A DNA stretch of 38,549 nucleotides from an uncultured Candidatus Saccharibacteria bacterium (GCA_938045445.1 CALIMM010000008.1:1-38549), one strand, 5' to 3'. Positions 6,419 through 14,464 are shown, counted from the stretch's first letter. The notes: generated by a model not told the origin, from the sequence alone. Numbers and translations: made by a program.

Positions 6419-8056
6419 CTAAGATTTCTTATGCTTCTCACGCAGTGCTGCTTGCTGGGCTGCTGCGGGTAGTGCAAAGAAGAAGGTCGAGCCATGATTG
6501 AGCTGGCTCGTAAACTCGATGCGTGTGCCGAGCTTGCGAGCCAGCTTAGCTGCAATGTAGAGGCCAAGGCCAGTGCCGCCAGTTTCGCGAGTGCGGTAGT
6601 CTTCACTGCGCCAGAAGCGTTCGAGGATGTGTGCTTGGTCGCTCTTGCTAATGCCAATGCCAGTGTCGCGTACAGCGATGATAATGCGATTACCCTTCTT
6701 GCGCGCACTGAGGTGGATCTCTCCTTCCTTGGTGTATTTGAGAGCATTAGAGAGGAGATTTTGGATAAGCTCACGTACATATAACGAGCTTGCGACGACA
6801 TGGCCCAACCGCGGCGATGTCTCGAGTGTGAGAGCGAGCTGCTTTTTGGTAGCCTGAGGGTGATATTGATGGTAGAGATCATCCATGAGCGCACGGACGT
6901 TAAGCAGCTCTGGCATGTCGGCAGCGCCACGCTCGGCTTGTGCAAGAGTGCTCAGGTCATTAACCATCTTTGCCAAGAAGACAACTTGCTCGTGGGCTGC
7001 ATCAAGGTGGTCTTTGAGCGTATGTTGCGGCATATCGCGCCGGTGAAGCATGAGCTGAATATTACTGAGTGCCCCCTCGGCTGCTGTCAAGGGAGTGCGA
7101 AGCTCATGGCTCACCACGCTAATAAACTCATCGCGCTCTTCTTCAAGCGATTTTTCTTTCGTAATGTCGCGCAGGATGAGGACGTAGCCATCACTTGAAT
7201 CACTCATTGTGTTGAGCGCACGTATTGGAGAAAATATGATACTAAGACGGAGCATCTCGCCCGATACTTCCATCCACACATCATCGCGTGTTTGCGTAAC
7301 GGTTGCAGCGTGAAGCAGCTGGGTCAGATAGACTGGCTGCTTGGCGCTATCGCGCAGTGGAAGGATGGTATCGATTAGCTTGCTATGTGGGCTTGTGTTG
7401 GTATCAAGCAAATCGAGTGTTGCAGCGTTGTAGAGCTGGATAATACCCTGCTGATCGGTTGCGATAATAGCGGTCGCGAGATTGTTAATAATCGTCAGAA
7501 GCCGATCGTGCTGCAAGGTCATTGCCTCGCGACTGGTATGCAGTGCCGAGCGGTAGAGATTGTGGCGATATGCGAGAGCAACAATGACCACACCAAGCAT
7601 AAAGGCCATCAACGTTGTTGTGGTAATATCAACAATACTTTGTGGCGTCAGCCAAAATGCATCAAGCGCTGCTGTAATAAAAAGCACAAGTGCACTGAGC
7701 AGCCACCCAGAAAAGCCAGCATAGGCAAAAGCCGCCAGCATAAACAACGACCACGCACAGGTAAACGGCACTGCTACGCCAGAGATACTGAGCAGATAGC
7801 TCGCAGCGAGACCATGATACAAGACGAGCTGCCACGCTCGCTGCTTATTCGTCTGCGACGGACGGAAACAGGTGTAGAGACCAAGAGCAAGCCAAGTGCT
7901 GGCTGCTGCATAGAAAGACCATTCACCTGCCCCGGGAATGCGCTGCATTGCATCAAGACCGAGGAGTTTGCTATACGCGAAAAGCAGGAGCGGGAAGACA
8001 ACACTGCTGACTCGCACGACAGTACTGGTTTGGCTATTGGTAGCGTATGGCGACAC
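6419..8056 (-). CDS. Membrane sensor histidine kinase (PAS-HisKA-HATPase)
   Basis: 545 residues from GTG 8056. Residues 10-165 contain about five or six membrane helices. A PAS-like domain covers roughly 175-300. The dimerisation domain has the H box FISVVSHELRTPL with the phosphorylated His near 317. The ATPase domain has the N box (ELIQNLLSNALKYT), G1 (VRDTGIGIS) and G2 (GGTGLGLYIA). All catalytic residues are present, so it should autophosphorylate. No response regulator gene is adjacent, so it is an orphan here. A TTG at 8092 opens the frame earlier, but the -10 box TATACT would then lie inside the gene. It is probably transcribed leaderless from GTG 8056. Confidence 0.93.
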   Translation of the reverse strand: MSPYATNSQTSTVVRVSSVVFPLLLFAYSKLLGLDAMQRIPGAGEWSFYAAASTWLALGLYTCFRPSQTNKQRAWQLVLYHGLAASYLLSISGVAVPFTCAWSLFMLAAFAYAGFSGWLLSALVLFITAALDAFWLTPQSIVDITTTTLMAFMLGVVIVALAYRHNLYRSALHTSREAMTLQHDRLLTIINNLATAIIATDQQGIIQLYNAATLDLLDTNTSPHSKLIDTILPLRDSAKQPVYLTQLLHAATVTQTRDDVWMEVSGEMLRLSIIFSPIRALNTMSDSSDGYVLILRDITKEKSLEEERDEFISVVSHELRTPLTAAEGALSNIQLMLHRRDMPQHTLKDHLDAAHEQVVFLAKMVNDLSTLAQAERGAADMPELLNVRALMDDLYHQYHPQATKKQLALTLETSPRLGHVVASSLYVRELIQNLLSNALKYTKEGEIHLSARKKGNRIIIAVRDTGIGISKSDQAHILERFWRSEDYRTRETGGTGLGLYIAAKLARKLGTRIEFTSQLNHGSTFFFALPAAAQQAALREKHKKS

Positions 8057-8062
8057 GCTTCT

Positions 8063-8092
8063 AGTATACCTGGAGTATGACGGTAGGCACAA
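8063..8092 (-). promoter_or_regulatory. Histidine kinase promoter, leaderless layout
   Basis: -10 TATACT at 8063-8068, six bases before GTG 8056, with a weak -35 TTGTGC (8087-8092) at 18-base spacing, minus strand. No ribosome binding site precedes the GTG. Confidence 0.6.
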
Positions 8093-8117
8093 GCGTTTTG
8101 TGTAATATTTGCTGATG

Positions 8118-8816
8118 CTATATCATTGGTGTTTCGTGCTTAAGCTGCTGCCGATGTAGCCGATAGTGTGAGTCATACTGCTCCACCAGTCCCCAAAAGG
8201 CCGACGAGTGATTCATGTGATGAGTGTGGCAGAGCTCGTGGATCAAGACATAATCAATCAGCTCATCAGGGAGTTTCATGAGCGCAATATTAAGGCTAAT
8301 TGTGCCTGTGCTACTGCAGCTCCCCCATCGAGTGCTCGCATGGCTAAATCGGATGCGCTGATAGGTTGAGCTGGTGTGCGCAGCAAGCTCGTGGAGGCGC
8401 TGCGGTAGGTAGGCTTTAGCCTCACGGCGCAAGATGGTCGCAACTTCTCGTCGGATGGCACACTGAACGGCTGGCTCGTCTATGGTGTGTTTTGGTGGAA
8501 GAGAGACGAGCAGCTTTTGCCTCGTAATGCGCACCGTGGGTTGAGCGACCATCTGCGTAGGAATGATGGCAATCGCATGATGCTTGCCAATCTTCTCCCC
8601 ATCTCGATAGATATGCACAGCGTGCTGGCGCAAGAGCTGGCGGAGTGCCGTGCGATGAGTGGCAATGCTATGGCGGATGAGAAAGAGTGGTGCATACCGC
8701 GGGGCGTTGGCACAGAGTTGGCCATTTGGCGCGAGACGTATTGTGATGGAGCGCGCTTTGGCACTGCGCTTGATAGCGATATCACCAAACTCATCATCGT
8801 GGAGCGTCGAAGACAT
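8118..8816 (-). CDS. YgjP/DUF45-type metal-dependent hydrolase (SprT-like fold)
   Basis: 232 residues from ATG 8816, chosen because a GGAGGGAGG ribosome binding site (8826-8834) lies nine bases upstream. The zinc motif LIHELCHTHHMNHSSAFW shows HELCH plus the third ligand His in the NHS.xFW block, the signature of the YgjP family. An earlier conserved block, RWGSCSSTGTISLN, is also typical (W-G-S-C). The family is a predicted cytoplasmic zinc peptidase of unknown substrate, often encoded near nucleic-acid enzymes. The gene begins 37 bases after the P-loop kinase stop and is probably co-transcribed with it. Confidence 0.9.
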   Translation of the reverse strand: MSSTLHDDEFGDIAIKRSAKARSITIRLAPNGQLCANAPRYAPLFLIRHSIATHRTALRQLLRQHAVHIYRDGEKIGKHHAIAIIPTQMVAQPTVRITRQKLLVSLPPKHTIDEPAVQCAIRREVATILRREAKAYLPQRLHELAAHTSSTYQRIRFSHASTRWGSCSSTGTISLNIALMKLPDELIDYVLIHELCHTHHMNHSSAFWGLVEQYDSHYRLHRQQLKHETPMI

Positions 8817-8853
8817 AGATAAGAGCCTCCCTCCTTTTAACCAAGATGTTATT

Positions 8854-9516
8854 TTATTGCACAATGTAGCGTGCCGAACGAATTTGTCCTCGCCGTGGGG
8901 CGCTCGACATAGCGCGTATTGGGTGACTGGCTGGTGTCGGTGGTGGCACTTGAGCACGCTGCTTTGCTGCTGGTGGAGGTGTGACTAGTGTTTTGCTCGG
9001 CAGAGCTTCGTCCTCAGTTTGTTGACCGATTTGCTTTAAGAAGGTAAGGGCAGCCCGGGATTGTGATGAATACGGGTGCTTGCCACTGATGACAAAATAG
9101 ATCTCGCCAGCGGTTGGCTCGCTAAAGCGCCGCACATAGTAATCAAATGCTTCACGTGAGAGTCGCTGGTTCTTGACGCTTCGGCTACGAGCTGTAGCGA
9201 CATCTGTTTGAACCCAAATAATCACTGGTCGATAGCCTTCACTCCGTGCCCAGCGGACAAATTCACTTCGGCGAGCCCGGGTGTTGCTATCACCTTCGTA
9301 TAAAAAGGGTTGCTTGGTCTTAGCAATCTCTTGCAAAAATGTCTTCCCTACTACTGTTGCGGCTGCATCGTCTTGGCAGTAGCCCGAGAGCTCGTTGATA
9401 TCAATAAAGGGTGAGCCAAAGGCCTTGGCAAACTGAGCGGCGAAAAATGTCTTGCCGCTACCGGGCAAGCCAACCATGAGTATTGCAAAGGGCCGAACTG
9501 GAGGCGTTGGTTGCAT
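8854..9516 (-). CDS. P-loop AAA_33-type kinase with Pro-rich tail
   Basis: 220 residues. Walker A is GLPGSGKT at about residues 15-22. An Asp/Glu pair follows (FIDINELSGYCQDD). The later block EGDSNTRARRSEFVRWARSEGY and RPVIIWVQTDVATARSR match the lid and nucleotide-binding parts of the AAA_33 / polynucleotide kinase-like family, where small molecules or RNA 5' ends are phosphorylated. The substrate cannot be told from sequence. Residues 165-220 are Pro/Ala/Arg-rich and look disordered and basic, possibly for nucleic-acid binding. The start ATG 9516 has no ribosome binding site but lies seven bases after TATAAT (leaderless). Confidence 0.8.
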   Translation of the reverse strand: MQPTPPVRPFAILMVGLPGSGKTFFAAQFAKAFGSPFIDINELSGYCQDDAAATVVGKTFLQEIAKTKQPFLYEGDSNTRARRSEFVRWARSEGYRPVIIWVQTDVATARSRSVKNQRLSREAFDYYVRRFSEPTAGEIYFVISGKHPYSSQSRAALTFLKQIGQQTEDEALPSKTLVTPPPAAKQRAQVPPPTPASHPIRAMSSAPRRGQIRSARYIVQ

Positions 9517-9523
9517 GTATTTT

Positions 9524-9532
9524 ATTATAGCA
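9524..9532 (-). promoter_or_regulatory. Kinase promoter, leaderless layout
   Basis: Extended -10 TGC-TATAAT on the minus strand, seven bases before ATG 9516. No clear -35, as expected for an extended -10 promoter. Confidence 0.65.
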
Positions 9533-9618
9533 GACTCCGCGTGGCGTAAGGGATTTTTAGCATAAACGAATCAATAGTTATTTTGCAATAGAAAATTCTT
9601 CCGGTTTAGCCATAGATT

Positions 9619-9627
9619 TGATATACT
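9619..9627 (+). promoter_or_regulatory. tRNA-Trp promoter
   Basis: Extended -10 TGA-TATACT ending 14 bases before the mature tRNA 5' end. The -35 is weak. Confidence 0.55.
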
Positions 9628-9641
9628 GTAGATAGTAACAG

Positions 9642-9716
9642 AGGGGCATAGTACAACGGCTAGTATAACGGTCTCCAAAACCGTAGATTGAGGTTCGATT
9701 CCTCATGCCCCTGCCA
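9642..9716 (+). tRNA. tRNA-Trp (anticodon CCA)
   Basis: A complete cloverleaf. Acceptor AGGGGCA pairs with TGCCCCT. The anticodon stem ACGGT/ACCGT holds loop CTCCAAA with CCA at 9675-9677. The T arm has GTTCGATTC. The 3' CCA is encoded (9714-9716). A CCA anticodon reads UGG only, which fits the use of TGA as a stop in this genome. A hairpin terminator follows at 9729. Confidence 0.97.
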
Positions 9717-9728
9717 CAATAGTATCCA

Positions 9729-9752
9729 ACCTCCCCGACGGAGGTATTTTTT
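9729..9752 (+). terminator. Terminator after tRNA-Trp
   Basis: Stem ACCTCC / GGAGGT with a short loop, followed by ATTTTTT. It is of the same GGTATTTT type as other terminators here. Confidence 0.8.
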
Positions 9753-9763
9753 GCCTAAAGGAG

Positions 9764-9772
9764 TGATATACT
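9764..9772 (+). promoter_or_regulatory. Promoter of the 9779-10525 gene, leaderless layout
   Basis: Extended -10 TGA-TATACT whose last base is six bases before ATG 9779. The GGAG between them is too close to the ATG for a normal ribosome binding site and would not be on the transcript. Confidence 0.6.
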
Positions 9773-9778
9773 GGAGTT

Positions 9779-10525
9779 ATGTCAGCCCATGATGCCATCA
9801 CCCACCGCGTCAAGCGCGCTGTGCGGCAGGTTTCGCCAGCGGCTTTTGCAGAGCGTTCGGCGGCGCGCAAGACGGTGCAGCAGTTTGCTGAGCAAGCTGG
9901 CTTAGTTTATTTTGGGACAATCAACCCGCGGGATAATGACTATCACCCAATCCGCGGCTACACTATGTCGACTACTCATCGCGACCGGCACTATAGCGTG
10001 GGTAATATTCGCGGTTATAATGTCACACTTGTGTCGCGACGAGATATGGTGCGCATTGCTAATAGCCCCAAGCCTTCGCCTCAACAGTGGCTGATAGCCG
10101 CGGTAGATATGTACACGCGCCGTGATGTACCATATATGTTTATTGGCCGACAAGGCAAGATTGCCAGCTACCCGAGTTACAAATTGCAACCACTCCGGCT
10201 CGGGATGTTTGGGCCGCAACCAGAAGAATTTATGCAGAAATATACGGTGTATGGTGAGCTTGGGCGAGCAGTCGAGATAGAACGCTACCTCACACCTGAT
10301 GTAGCATCGGTGATAGTATCGCATTTTGATGATCTCAGTATTGAGATCTCAAGTAGCGTCCTCTATATCTATGCTGCTATGGCAACGCCGACGATGGAGC
10401 TGCTTGACCGGATGGTATCTGATGGTCTCTGGCTAGCAGCGACATTCGACGTGTTTGCCGAGCAACTTGCCGCTGCGCAAGCTGAGCGCCATACTACCAC
10501 CCGTCAGGGCTATCGTCATAGATAG
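9779..10525 (+). CDS. Hypothetical soluble protein
   Basis: 248 residues with a basic N-terminus (about 1-35) and no clear signal peptide or membrane helix. The middle contains several Tyr-rich beta-like stretches (RGYTMSTTHRDRHYSVGNI; VPYMFIGRQGKIASYPSY) and the C-terminal third is predicted helical. I do not recognise a family or catalytic motif. Codon use resembles the housekeeping genes around it, so it is probably an old resident. It stands alone between two terminators, with its own leaderless-type promoter. Confidence 0.75.
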   Translation: MSAHDAITHRVKRAVRQVSPAAFAERSAARKTVQQFAEQAGLVYFGTINPRDNDYHPIRGYTMSTTHRDRHYSVGNIRGYNVTLVSRRDMVRIANSPKPSPQQWLIAAVDMYTRRDVPYMFIGRQGKIASYPSYKLQPLRLGMFGPQPEEFMQKYTVYGELGRAVEIERYLTPDVASVIVSHFDDLSIEISSSVLYIYAAMATPTMELLDRMVSDGLWLAATFDVFAEQLAAAQAERHTTTRQGYRHR

Positions 10526-10859
10526 TGTATGTAGTACTAAAACTTTTTTACGATTCCCGCACCCCTCTATTCTATTCTCCTGGGAGCACTGCAGCGCTGG
10601 TATCCCCCGTATCTTAGCTGTTACCGCTAAATGTTTGAGTATGCGTCAGGTCTGGTAATATGCTCTTTTCTCCACGTTTTATCAGAATAGAACGATAGAG
10701 CGAAAACGCTGCCGCAGAAAAAGCATAGTTTGAGATAACCAAGATAGTTGAGCTAATTATAGAGTCGTACAGCGATCGTACGTGACTCATACAATTAATT
10801 CCTGAGACAAAAACAGCACCCATTGGTGGATGCTGTTGTGTGCTATTGCTACGATAAGA
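10526..10859. other. Intergenic region, possible small membrane peptide on the minus strand
   Basis: About 330 bases between the 9779-10525 gene and rpmG. It contains the rpmG terminator (10807-10836). It also contains a minus-strand frame, 10614-10790, of 58 residues with one hydrophobic helix (SIISSTILVISNYAFSAAAF) followed by a basic tail. A weak AGGA precedes its ATG. It could be a real small membrane peptide or chance; I cannot decide. Confidence 0.3.
10807..10836 (-). terminator. Terminator after rpmG
   Basis: Minus-strand stem ACAGCATCC...GGGTGCTGT (one mismatch) followed by TTTTTGTC. Confidence 0.75.
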
Positions 10860-11069
10860 TTAGCCTTTGCGCGGCTTGACCTCGTTGCGGCCGAGCGATT
10901 TCTTCGTCTCTGTGTAAGTAGCGTGCCGGCGAGCAATTGGGTCATACTTACGCAGAACAAGCTTATCTGGAGTGTTCATTGTGTTCTTGCGCGTTACGTA
11001 GGTGCGGTGTTTGGTGAGGTTGCTCACAAGAGCAATAATCTTTCGCTTGGTATTGTTCTTCTTTGCCAT
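10860..11069 (-). CDS. rpmG: 50S ribosomal protein L33, cysteine-free type
   Basis: 69 residues. The L33 pattern is clear: KIIALVSN, Y(V)TRKNTMNTPDKLVLRKYDP, then RRHATYTETK. The four zinc-binding cysteines found in many L33 proteins are absent. A C-terminal extension of about 14 basic residues follows the normal end. L33 sits near the E site of the large subunit. The gene is alone, with its own promoter and terminator. Confidence 0.95.
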   Translation of the reverse strand: MAKKNNTKRKIIALVSNLTKHRTYVTRKNTMNTPDKLVLRKYDPIARRHATYTETKKSLGRNEVKPRKG

Positions 11070-11106
11070 TTCTTTACTCGTTAGATTTTATAAAATATCT
11101 TGGTTG

Positions 11107-11115
11107 ATTATAGCA
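11107..11115 (-). promoter_or_regulatory. rpmG promoter
   Basis: Extended -10 TGC-TATAAT on the minus strand (TATAAT at 11107-11112), giving a leader of about 30 bases before ATG 11069. Confidence 0.6.
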
Positions 11116-11152
11116 TAGCTCATGGTCTAATGCTAGTGGCGATGGTGATTTG

Positions 11153-12922
11153 CTATTCGGTAGCAGCGTAGGCTGCCCAGTTAGCCTGCTCGTCAGCGCT
11201 CAGTGCTCGGGCCTCAGTGATAACAGCGGCAAGCTGTGAGGCGCTCACGGTGAAGGTTTCGCCACTGTCGATTTCGTCACGCTGCCCCATCAAGGCTACT
11301 AAGCGATTCTCAGCATATGCAGCTTGCGCGGGGTTAAGCTGTTGAGCTTGGTGATGGCCCTTGATGAAGCGCCGCGCTAGAAGCGACTGCGAGTCGCCAT
11401 CTTGGGCAGTCAGCATAATTGGCTTTTGCTCGGGTGCGGTAGCTTGCTTACCCTTATCCGAACGGGCTGGAGTTTTTTCTGTTGTTTGCGATTGCCCAGA
11501 AGTGGCTGCTGGGCGGTTAGCCTGCTTCTTGTCTGTATTGCTACGATTATCACGTTGTTGCTGTTGCTGTGGAACAGTTTGTGCAGGGCGGTGTGGAGCT
11601 TCTTGTGGTTGCTGAGCGGGAATCATTGCCACAACATAGGCGAGTGGCACCGTAATAAGCAGCAGGACAATTGCCGCAAGACCAGTTGCATATTGACGAA
11701 GTGCGCTTGATGGAGCGGGTGCGTGATGGCGAGTAAGGGTAACGAGTGCCCATAGTTTGCTCGTGAGCGCGAGGCTCCCAGCGATCGGGAGATAGAGCGG
11801 CAGGAGCCATAGATCGCGTGGGTGATGCTTAAGGTGTGGAATATTACGCACTGCCTGCCACGCAAGCCAACCAAGCACGAGCCCAAGGATAGTCACACTA
11901 CTCCATAGCGTTGCGGCAGTCGCGGCTCCAGTCAGGGTGTTGTATAAGTTGTTGACGAGCGTGCTGCAGAGTACGATCAGCGCTCCAAGATAGAGCAAGC
12001 TGGCAAAGCAAAAGCCAATGTGTGTGATCCAGACAAGTAGCCCTGCTTGCCGGATGCGTGCGTGCTGGTGCCAAAGCTGCCAATAGGCGGCGCGGCTCAG
12101 CTGGGTATAGCTGCTTGCAATCCGGTAGAGCTCTGCTGGGTGGTTGATCTGCGTGAGAGCACTGTGCTGGTAGGCTGCATGGTGTTGTGCAGGCAGAGAC
12201 AGGGCAATGCTTGATGGATGATGAGCCGCGCATGGCTGTGCTTCTGCACTGCTCTGGGTAAATTGCTTGAGTAACTCAAGCCGAATAGCAAAGGTATCGC
12301 TCGTGATGGCATAGGCGTGGCCATGGCGGCTTTGCATTGGCAGAACAACACGTTGCTGCATATCGAGCAGCCAACTGCCTATCCGCTCTATCCGCTGAGA
12401 GGGCGTCGCCCCACCAGTGTACTGTTGGCGGCCACTAACGAGTCCAATGGTTGGCTCGGCGAAGGGTAAGAGAAGATTGATTGTCGATGGTGTCCAGCGC
12501 GCACGCGGAGTTGTGACAATCACAAGACTCACGCGCCGCACCTTTTCGATCAGCGAAGCAAGCTGCGCGTCGTAGCTCATCATCTCGGGCTGCTCGACCA
12601 CCGTTGTTGCATATTCTTTGGCGATCGCTCTAAGAGATTGGTGAGCGTGTGACGCATCGTTGATCGAGACAAGCAGCTGGGTCGGCTTGCTATGCTCTTT
12701 GATGCTAGCCAGGCAACTCTCGAAGACTTCTGGATCTTCATCCTCAGCAACGACTAAAACTGCGTATTTTTTGCGGAGAGTCGCAGTGTAGGTTTTATTC
12801 TTGCGAGCACTCGCCACGCGGAGCCACCAACTCAGAACGACCGTGAAGAATATCACCCCTCCAATCCACCAACGATACCTGTCGATTACTTCCATACACT
12901 GTATAAAACCAGCCATTGCCAT
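11153..12922 (-). CDS. Membrane protein with degraded GT2-like domain and possible LysM-like C-terminus
   Basis: 589 residues from ATG 12922, behind an AGAGGAG site. A membrane helix at about 17-37 is followed by a cytoplasmic domain (45-260) that follows the hyaluronan synthase/NodC-type GT2 outline: YAVLVVAEDEDPEVFESCL, VSINDAS in place of VDDGS, TTPRARWTPSTI in place of the DxD block, IGLVSGRQQY. The DxD and QxxRW catalytic motifs are absent, so it is unlikely to transfer sugar in the normal way. Four or so helices lie at about 300-445. Then comes a Gln/Pro/Thr-rich linker (450-505) and a C-terminal domain with a GDSQS..AR start reminiscent of LysM, probably outside the cell. A glycan-binding surface role is inference. 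Confidence 0.7.
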   Translation of the reverse strand: MAMAGFIQCMEVIDRYRWWIGGVIFFTVVLSWWLRVASARKNKTYTATLRKKYAVLVVAEDEDPEVFESCLASIKEHSKPTQLLVSINDASHAHQSLRAIAKEYATTVVEQPEMMSYDAQLASLIEKVRRVSLVIVTTPRARWTPSTINLLLPFAEPTIGLVSGRQQYTGGATPSQRIERIGSWLLDMQQRVVLPMQSRHGHAYAITSDTFAIRLELLKQFTQSSAEAQPCAAHHPSSIALSLPAQHHAAYQHSALTQINHPAELYRIASSYTQLSRAAYWQLWHQHARIRQAGLLVWITHIGFCFASLLYLGALIVLCSTLVNNLYNTLTGAATAATLWSSVTILGLVLGWLAWQAVRNIPHLKHHPRDLWLLPLYLPIAGSLALTSKLWALVTLTRHHAPAPSSALRQYATGLAAIVLLLITVPLAYVVAMIPAQQPQEAPHRPAQTVPQQQQQRDNRSNTDKKQANRPAATSGQSQTTEKTPARSDKGKQATAPEQKPIMLTAQDGDSQSLLARRFIKGHHQAQQLNPAQAAYAENRLVALMGQRDEIDSGETFTVSASQLAAVITEARALSADEQANWAAYAATE

Positions 12923-13253
12923 AGACTCCTCTTTATTTAATGGTTATCCTTATTCTAACACGAAAATTTATCGTACAAACACTCTATCGACAAGAGATCG
13001 CTCGAACGATAGACAATATGTATTGTAGCCACGAATACCCCCATTTGTCAATGGATTTTGGGAGAATTATGTATAGACGTATCATAACCTCCCCAATTGT
13101 GACATTGAGTATGGCACAAAAAGCCAAGTCATAGATGCTATATGAGGTAGGTTGACCACTGGTAGAATCTGGCACGCTCTATAGACGAAGCAGTGGAGAG
13201 AAAGGGTGAGTGTGCTGGCAAAACAAGCACATCAAGAACCAAAGCAGTAAGGC
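12923..13253. other. AT-rich intergenic region without a gene
   Basis: About 330 bases between the GT2-like gene start and the tRNA-Thr promoter. It holds the SD leader of the gene on its left and a weak TAGAAT box (minus strand, near 12952-12957). The short frames in it have no ribosome binding site or recognisable product. Confidence 0.5.
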
Positions 13254-13282
13254 TTGCTGGTACGTACCTCGTATGGTAGAAT
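13254..13282 (+). promoter_or_regulatory. tRNA-Thr(GGT) promoter
   Basis: -35 TTGCTG (13254-13259), 17-base spacer, -10 TAGAAT (13277-13282), ten bases before the tRNA. Confidence 0.7.
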
Positions 13283-13292
13283 ACCAAGTAAT

Positions 13293-13368
13293 GCCGCGAT
13301 AGCTCAGTTGGTAGAGCGCATCCATGGTAAGGATGAGGTCTCGGGTTCAAGCCCCGATCGTGGCTCCA
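13293..13368 (+). tRNA. tRNA-Thr (anticodon GGT)
   Basis: Acceptor GCCGCGA pairs with TCGTGGC with one G-T pair. The D arm is AGCTCAGTTGGTAGAGC. The anticodon stem CATCC/GGATG holds loop ATGGTAA, anticodon GGT. The T arm is GGGTTCAAGCCC. The CCA is encoded at 13366-13368. It reads ACC and ACU. The second tRNA-Thr, with TGT, lies 1.1 kb downstream. Confidence 0.97.
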
Positions 13369-13382
13369 TGGCTGAATTTGTT

Positions 13383-13411
13383 GATCACCCCATTGCTGGG
13401 GTGATCTTTAT
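13383..13411 (+). terminator. Terminator after tRNA-Thr(GGT)
   Basis: Perfect 9-bp stem GATCACCCC / GGGGTGATC with a 6-base loop, then TTTATT. Confidence 0.8.
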
Positions 13412-13507
13412 TGTTGACCGATAGTGAGGGTAGCGAGGATGTTTTTTCGCTTGCTAAAATGTATGATGAGAAGTGCCCTTCCTTGCTGCACACTATCAGA
13501 AACAAAC

Positions 13508-14245
13508 TTAGACCGGCCGGCGGTGACGTGGTAGCCGATAGACACGACCCGTTGGGGTTGGTGCTTGGTGACGGCCTCGCTGCGGAGGCGTAACTTCGGC
13601 TAAGCCATAAGCTGCCGCTGCAGTTATTGGATAGTCGTCTCTATAAGACTCAATTGATGATCGTGGAGTACAGTATAGGCCAAGTGGATAGTCGCACCGT
13701 GTGATTGACCGAGGCCTACCACCGAGAGAATTCGATCTATCATAGGAGCGAGTAGTAAATATGCTAATAAAGTCGATTTGCTCTTCTCTTATGGTGGACG
13801 ACATTAGTGAGTTACCTGGCTTATACTGAGCATATAGCAGTGAGCTGGGCGCATTGTGGAGTATTTCCAACTCCATAGCTAGACAACCAAGTGCATTGCG
13901 GATAGCGAGGATTTTATCACGGCCATGAGTGATTTCTTTGGCATGGAGAGGGCTTTTTGCAGACCCGCTCATCCCTATCTCGCGACCCCATTGCACGGTA
14001 AATGGTGTGAGGTCGCGGGCAAGTTGCTCGACGTGGTTGGCTATTTTGTCGCGCCGTTTAGTGTCTACCTCGCTATCCTTTCGCACAATAAGGGATGGAA
14101 AAAGTGGTATAAGAGGATGCCTGTGGAGCTCTTCCTCTGATATCGGCTGCTCGGTTGGCTGGTAATCTTCTCGTACTTGACGAGCCTGAGGTGGTCTGTC
14201 GAGCACAGCAGCGATGAGAATATGATCGAAATGCTTTTTTGTCAT
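13508..14245 (-). CDS. Hypothetical protein, possibly a degenerate 2H-phosphoesterase-like fold
   Basis: 245 residues. Residues 40-155 follow a pattern of two repeats (FPSLIVRKD ... LTPFTVQWGREIG ... ILAIRNALGCLAMELEIL ... QYKPGNSL) that vaguely recalls LigT/2H phosphoesterases, but both H-x-T/S catalytic motifs are missing, so the match is weak and may be chance. The C-terminus (190-245) is Arg/Pro/Tyr-rich and looks disordered. Start ATG 14245: no ribosome binding site, but TATACT (14253-14258) lies seven bases upstream, the leaderless layout. It lies between two tRNA loci on the opposite strand. Confidence 0.6.
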   Translation of the reverse strand: MTKKHFDHILIAAVLDRPPQARQVREDYQPTEQPISEEELHRHPLIPLFPSLIVRKDSEVDTKRRDKIANHVEQLARDLTPFTVQWGREIGMSGSAKSPLHAKEITHGRDKILAIRNALGCLAMELEILHNAPSSLLYAQYKPGNSLMSSTIREEQIDFISIFTTRSYDRSNSLGGRPRSITRCDYPLGLYCTPRSSIESYRDDYPITAAAAYGLAEVTPPQRGRHQAPTPTGRVYRLPRHRRPV

Positions 14246-14252
14246 AAAGGAC

Positions 14253-14258
14253 AGTATA
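14253..14258 (-). promoter_or_regulatory. -10 box of the 13508-14245 gene, leaderless layout
   Basis: TATACT on the minus strand, seven bases before ATG 14245. No convincing -35. Confidence 0.5.
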
Positions 14259-14321
14259 TCGCAAAAGTTCTTTTATTAACAGAGGTACATTACATGATTG
14301 TGTGATTTATGCTTTCGCACT

Positions 14322-14349
14322 TTGACATTGGAAAAAAATTTGCTATACT
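14322..14349 (+). promoter_or_regulatory. Promoter of the tRNA-Tyr/tRNA-Thr pair
   Basis: Consensus -35 TTGACA (14322-14327), 16-base spacer, -10 TATACT (14344-14349). The first tRNA begins 26 bases downstream. Confidence 0.8.
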
Positions 14350-14374
14350 AATTCACAGTTAGTTCATTTTATTT

Positions 14375-14459
14375 GCCGGAGTCGTCTAGTGGCAATGACA
14401 GGAGACTGTAAATCTCCCGCTTTTTAGCTTCGTAGGTTCGAGTCCTACCTCCGGTACCA
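14375..14459 (+). tRNA. tRNA-Tyr (anticodon GTA)
   Basis: 85 bases including CCA (14457-14459). Acceptor GCCGGAG/CTCCGGT. The anticodon stem GGAGA/TCTCC holds loop CTGTAAA, anticodon GTA. A long variable arm, as expected for a class II bacterial tRNA-Tyr, and T arm AGGTTCGAGTCCT are present. Confidence 0.97.
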
Positions 14460-14464
14460 TTTCT

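Noticed and set aside
11550..12351. Minus-strand frames inside the GT2-like gene (11550-11810, 11898-12233, 12097-12351)
   Set aside because: They are other-frame readings of the same gene and have no start signals or domains.
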